Made by a program: the position numbers and the translations under genes. The notes beneath the pieces were generated by a model. The model was not told where the DNA came from. It did no database searches and saw only the letters and a list, made by a program, of their open reading frames with translations. 7,744 nt of DNA from Anaerolineae bacterium. Lineage in GTDB: Bacteria; Chloroflexota; Anaerolineae; Aggregatilineales; Phototrophicaceae. Shown piece by piece: positions 6,657-7,744 of the stretch (the first letter of the stretch is position 1; each line of letters begins with the position of its first letter). Location: the NCBI GenBank assembly GCA_028284565.1, contig JANQRM010000462.1, positions 1-7,744 of the forward strand. Reading direction: 5' to 3'.

Positions 6657-7385
6657 ATGACCTATGACTCAATTGCCGACCAATATCAAGCCTTTGTCGA
6701 ATCAGGACGTAGTGATCCGACTTCGGTCTTGAGCATCGCTACCTCAGCCCTCACGAAACAATTGGGAGATGTGACTCATCTAACAATTTGTGATTTAGGA
6801 TGCGGAGAAGGACATCTAGTGTTCCATCTACAATCCGCTAAACGTATTGTCGGCATTGACCTCTCTGAAAAGTTGCTCGACTTAGCATGCATAAACTTCC
6901 CGGTTGAACACGTCAGCTTTGTTAACGATGACGCACAACAACTCACTTCACAAGGTGATGCGACCTTTGATGTCGTCATCTCTAACCTCGCACTGATGGA
7001 CATGCCCGATTTGCAAGCCGTCTATCAAGCTGTATATCGCGTTCTATGTAATGGAGGACGCTTCATCTTCAGCCTGACTCACCCCTGCTTCCAAAGCCCT
7101 CATGCACATTATGATTGGCAAGACGATACTGCCTATCTTTCACTGCATCGCTACAAGACCGAAGGCTTCTGGAAATCGACCAATTCATCGGGCATCCGTG
7201 GGCAAGTTGGCGCAAACCACCGCACCCTCTCGACTTATATCAACAGCTTAATCAACACCGACTTTCAGCTAGTATCCATCACTGAACCCACCGTTCCCAA
7301 CGGAACTTATGAGCAGGCATCCGTCACAGCCCAAATTGAACTGCCATCAGTCATGGTGATACATGCAGTCAAGCCCACAGAATAG
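6657..7385 (+). CDS. Class I SAM-dependent methyltransferase, substrate unknown
   Basis: A 242-residue cytoplasmic methyltransferase of the Methyltransf_11/25 type. It opens with MTYDSIADQY, a usual start for small-molecule methyltransferases. The SAM-binding motif I DLGCGEG spans 46-52, the acidic residue ending strand 2 is D68 in GIDLS, and DD at 91-92 fits the adenine-contacting loop. Motif IV is DVVISNLALMDM (105-116), and NGGRFIFSLTHPCF (132-145) follows. The SLTHPCF signature is shared with several uncharacterised Chloroflexota and Firmicutes enzymes, which suggests a small-molecule substrate rather than rRNA or DNA. It sits 13 nt after the VWA gene and 9 nt before XdhC, so it is co-transcribed with the maturation genes. 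A methyltransferase is not a standard part of this cluster. The substrate cannot be inferred; a link to the molybdopterin cofactor is only a guess from position. Confidence 0.85.
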   Translation: MTYDSIADQYQAFVESGRSDPTSVLSIATSALTKQLGDVTHLTICDLGCGEGHLVFHLQSAKRIVGIDLSEKLLDLACINFPVEHVSFVNDDAQQLTSQGDATFDVVISNLALMDMPDLQAVYQAVYRVLCNGGRFIFSLTHPCFQSPHAHYDWQDDTAYLSLHRYKTEGFWKSTNSSGIRGQVGANHRTLSTYINSLINTDFQLVSITEPTVPNGTYEQASVTAQIELPSVMVIHAVKPTE

Positions 7386-7394
7386 GACAATCAT

Positions 7395-7744
7395 ATGCGT
7401 GATATTGTAGATACCATTCAACAATGGCAAGCCCAGAATCAATCCATCGCCCTCGCAACCGTCGTCAAGACATGGGGGTCGGCTCCCCGACGCGCAGGCT
7501 CCAAACTCGCTGTCACACCAGACCTTGCGATGGTCGGCTCAGTCAGTGGGGGCTGTGTGGAGAATGCCGTCATCGAAGAAGCTCTGAATAGTCTGAAATC
7601 GGGACAACCCCAACTGTTGCACTTTGGTGTATCCGACGATACGGCGTGGGATGTAGGGCTAACCTGTGGCGGAAAAATCAGCATCTTGGTGGAATCTCTC
7701 GATAAGCAATGGTATGAGATGGCGACTCGTTATCTTCATGCGGA
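7395..7744 (+). CDS. XdhC/CoxF family protein, N-terminal part (runs off the window)
   Basis: The first 116 codons of an XdhC/CoxF protein run without a stop to the window end. The N-terminal XdhC_CoxI domain is clear: TWGSAPRRAGSKLAVTP (26-42), MVGSVSGGCVENAV (46-59) and HFGVSDDTAWDVGLTCGG (76-93). Conserved cysteines C54 and C91 are present. XdhC proteins bind the molybdenum cofactor, protect it, promote its sulfuration and hand it to xanthine dehydrogenase-type or CO dehydrogenase-type enzymes. The C-terminal Rossmann domain lies beyond the window, so one- and two-domain versions cannot be told apart. The start at 7395 is preceded by AGGA at 7384-7387, which overlaps the stop of the methyltransferase gene. 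Together with the AAA+ and VWA genes it marks this operon as a molybdenum hydroxylase maturation set. Confidence 0.93.
   Translation, partial: MRDIVDTIQQWQAQNQSIALATVVKTWGSAPRRAGSKLAVTPDLAMVGSVSGGCVENAVIEEALNSLKSGQPQLLHFGVSDDTAWDVGLTCGGKISILVESLDKQWYEMATRYLHA

Overview
The window reads as ordinary bacterial chromosome of moderate G+C. The gene families (a Cache/HAMP/GAF histidine kinase, a secreted YHYH-domain protein, a degraded SpoIIAA-like small protein, and a CoxD/CoxE/XdhC maturation cluster) and their sequence style point to a Chloroflexota bacterium, perhaps of the Anaerolineae. That placement is an inference from family resemblance, not from a marker gene. No rRNA, tRNA, CRISPR array, insertion sequence or phage gene was seen.

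Left part (1-3034): a complete membrane-bound hybrid-less sensor histidine kinase (66-2615, +, TTG start) has no response regulator beside it inside the window. Tail to tail with it, on the minus strand at 2633-3034, lies a decayed gene. One reading frame carries a coherent SpoIIAA-like (STAS-type) protein from end to end, but it is broken by two in-frame stop codons and has no start codon.

Middle (3035-4463): an AT-rich intergenic stretch with a 9-bp inverted repeat leads into a strong Shine-Dalgarno and a secreted YHYH-domain protein (3243-4394, +). This protein ends in a Q/N/G-rich linker and two copies of a 21-residue helical repeat. A hairpin followed by a T-run (4428-4463) closes this transcription unit.

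Right part (4489-7744): a tightly packed plus-strand operon starts behind an extended -10 promoter. It holds a MoxR-type AAA+ ATPase (CoxD-like), a VWA-domain protein (CoxE-like), a class I SAM-dependent methyltransferase and the N-terminal part of an XdhC/CoxF protein that runs off the window. Gaps between genes are 3, 13 and 9 nt. The AAA+/VWA pair together with XdhC is the known accessory set for building molybdenum hydroxylases such as aerobic CO dehydrogenase. The ATPase and VWA protein would act as a remodelling chaperone pair on the active site, and XdhC would handle the molybdenum cofactor. The methyltransferase between them is the least expected member. No structural subunit (large, medium or small) of a molybdenum hydroxylase is in view. 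I see no clearly new system. The best leads are the decayed gene, the methyltransferase in the maturation operon, the unusual start region of the operon, and the repeat-bearing tail of the YHYH protein.
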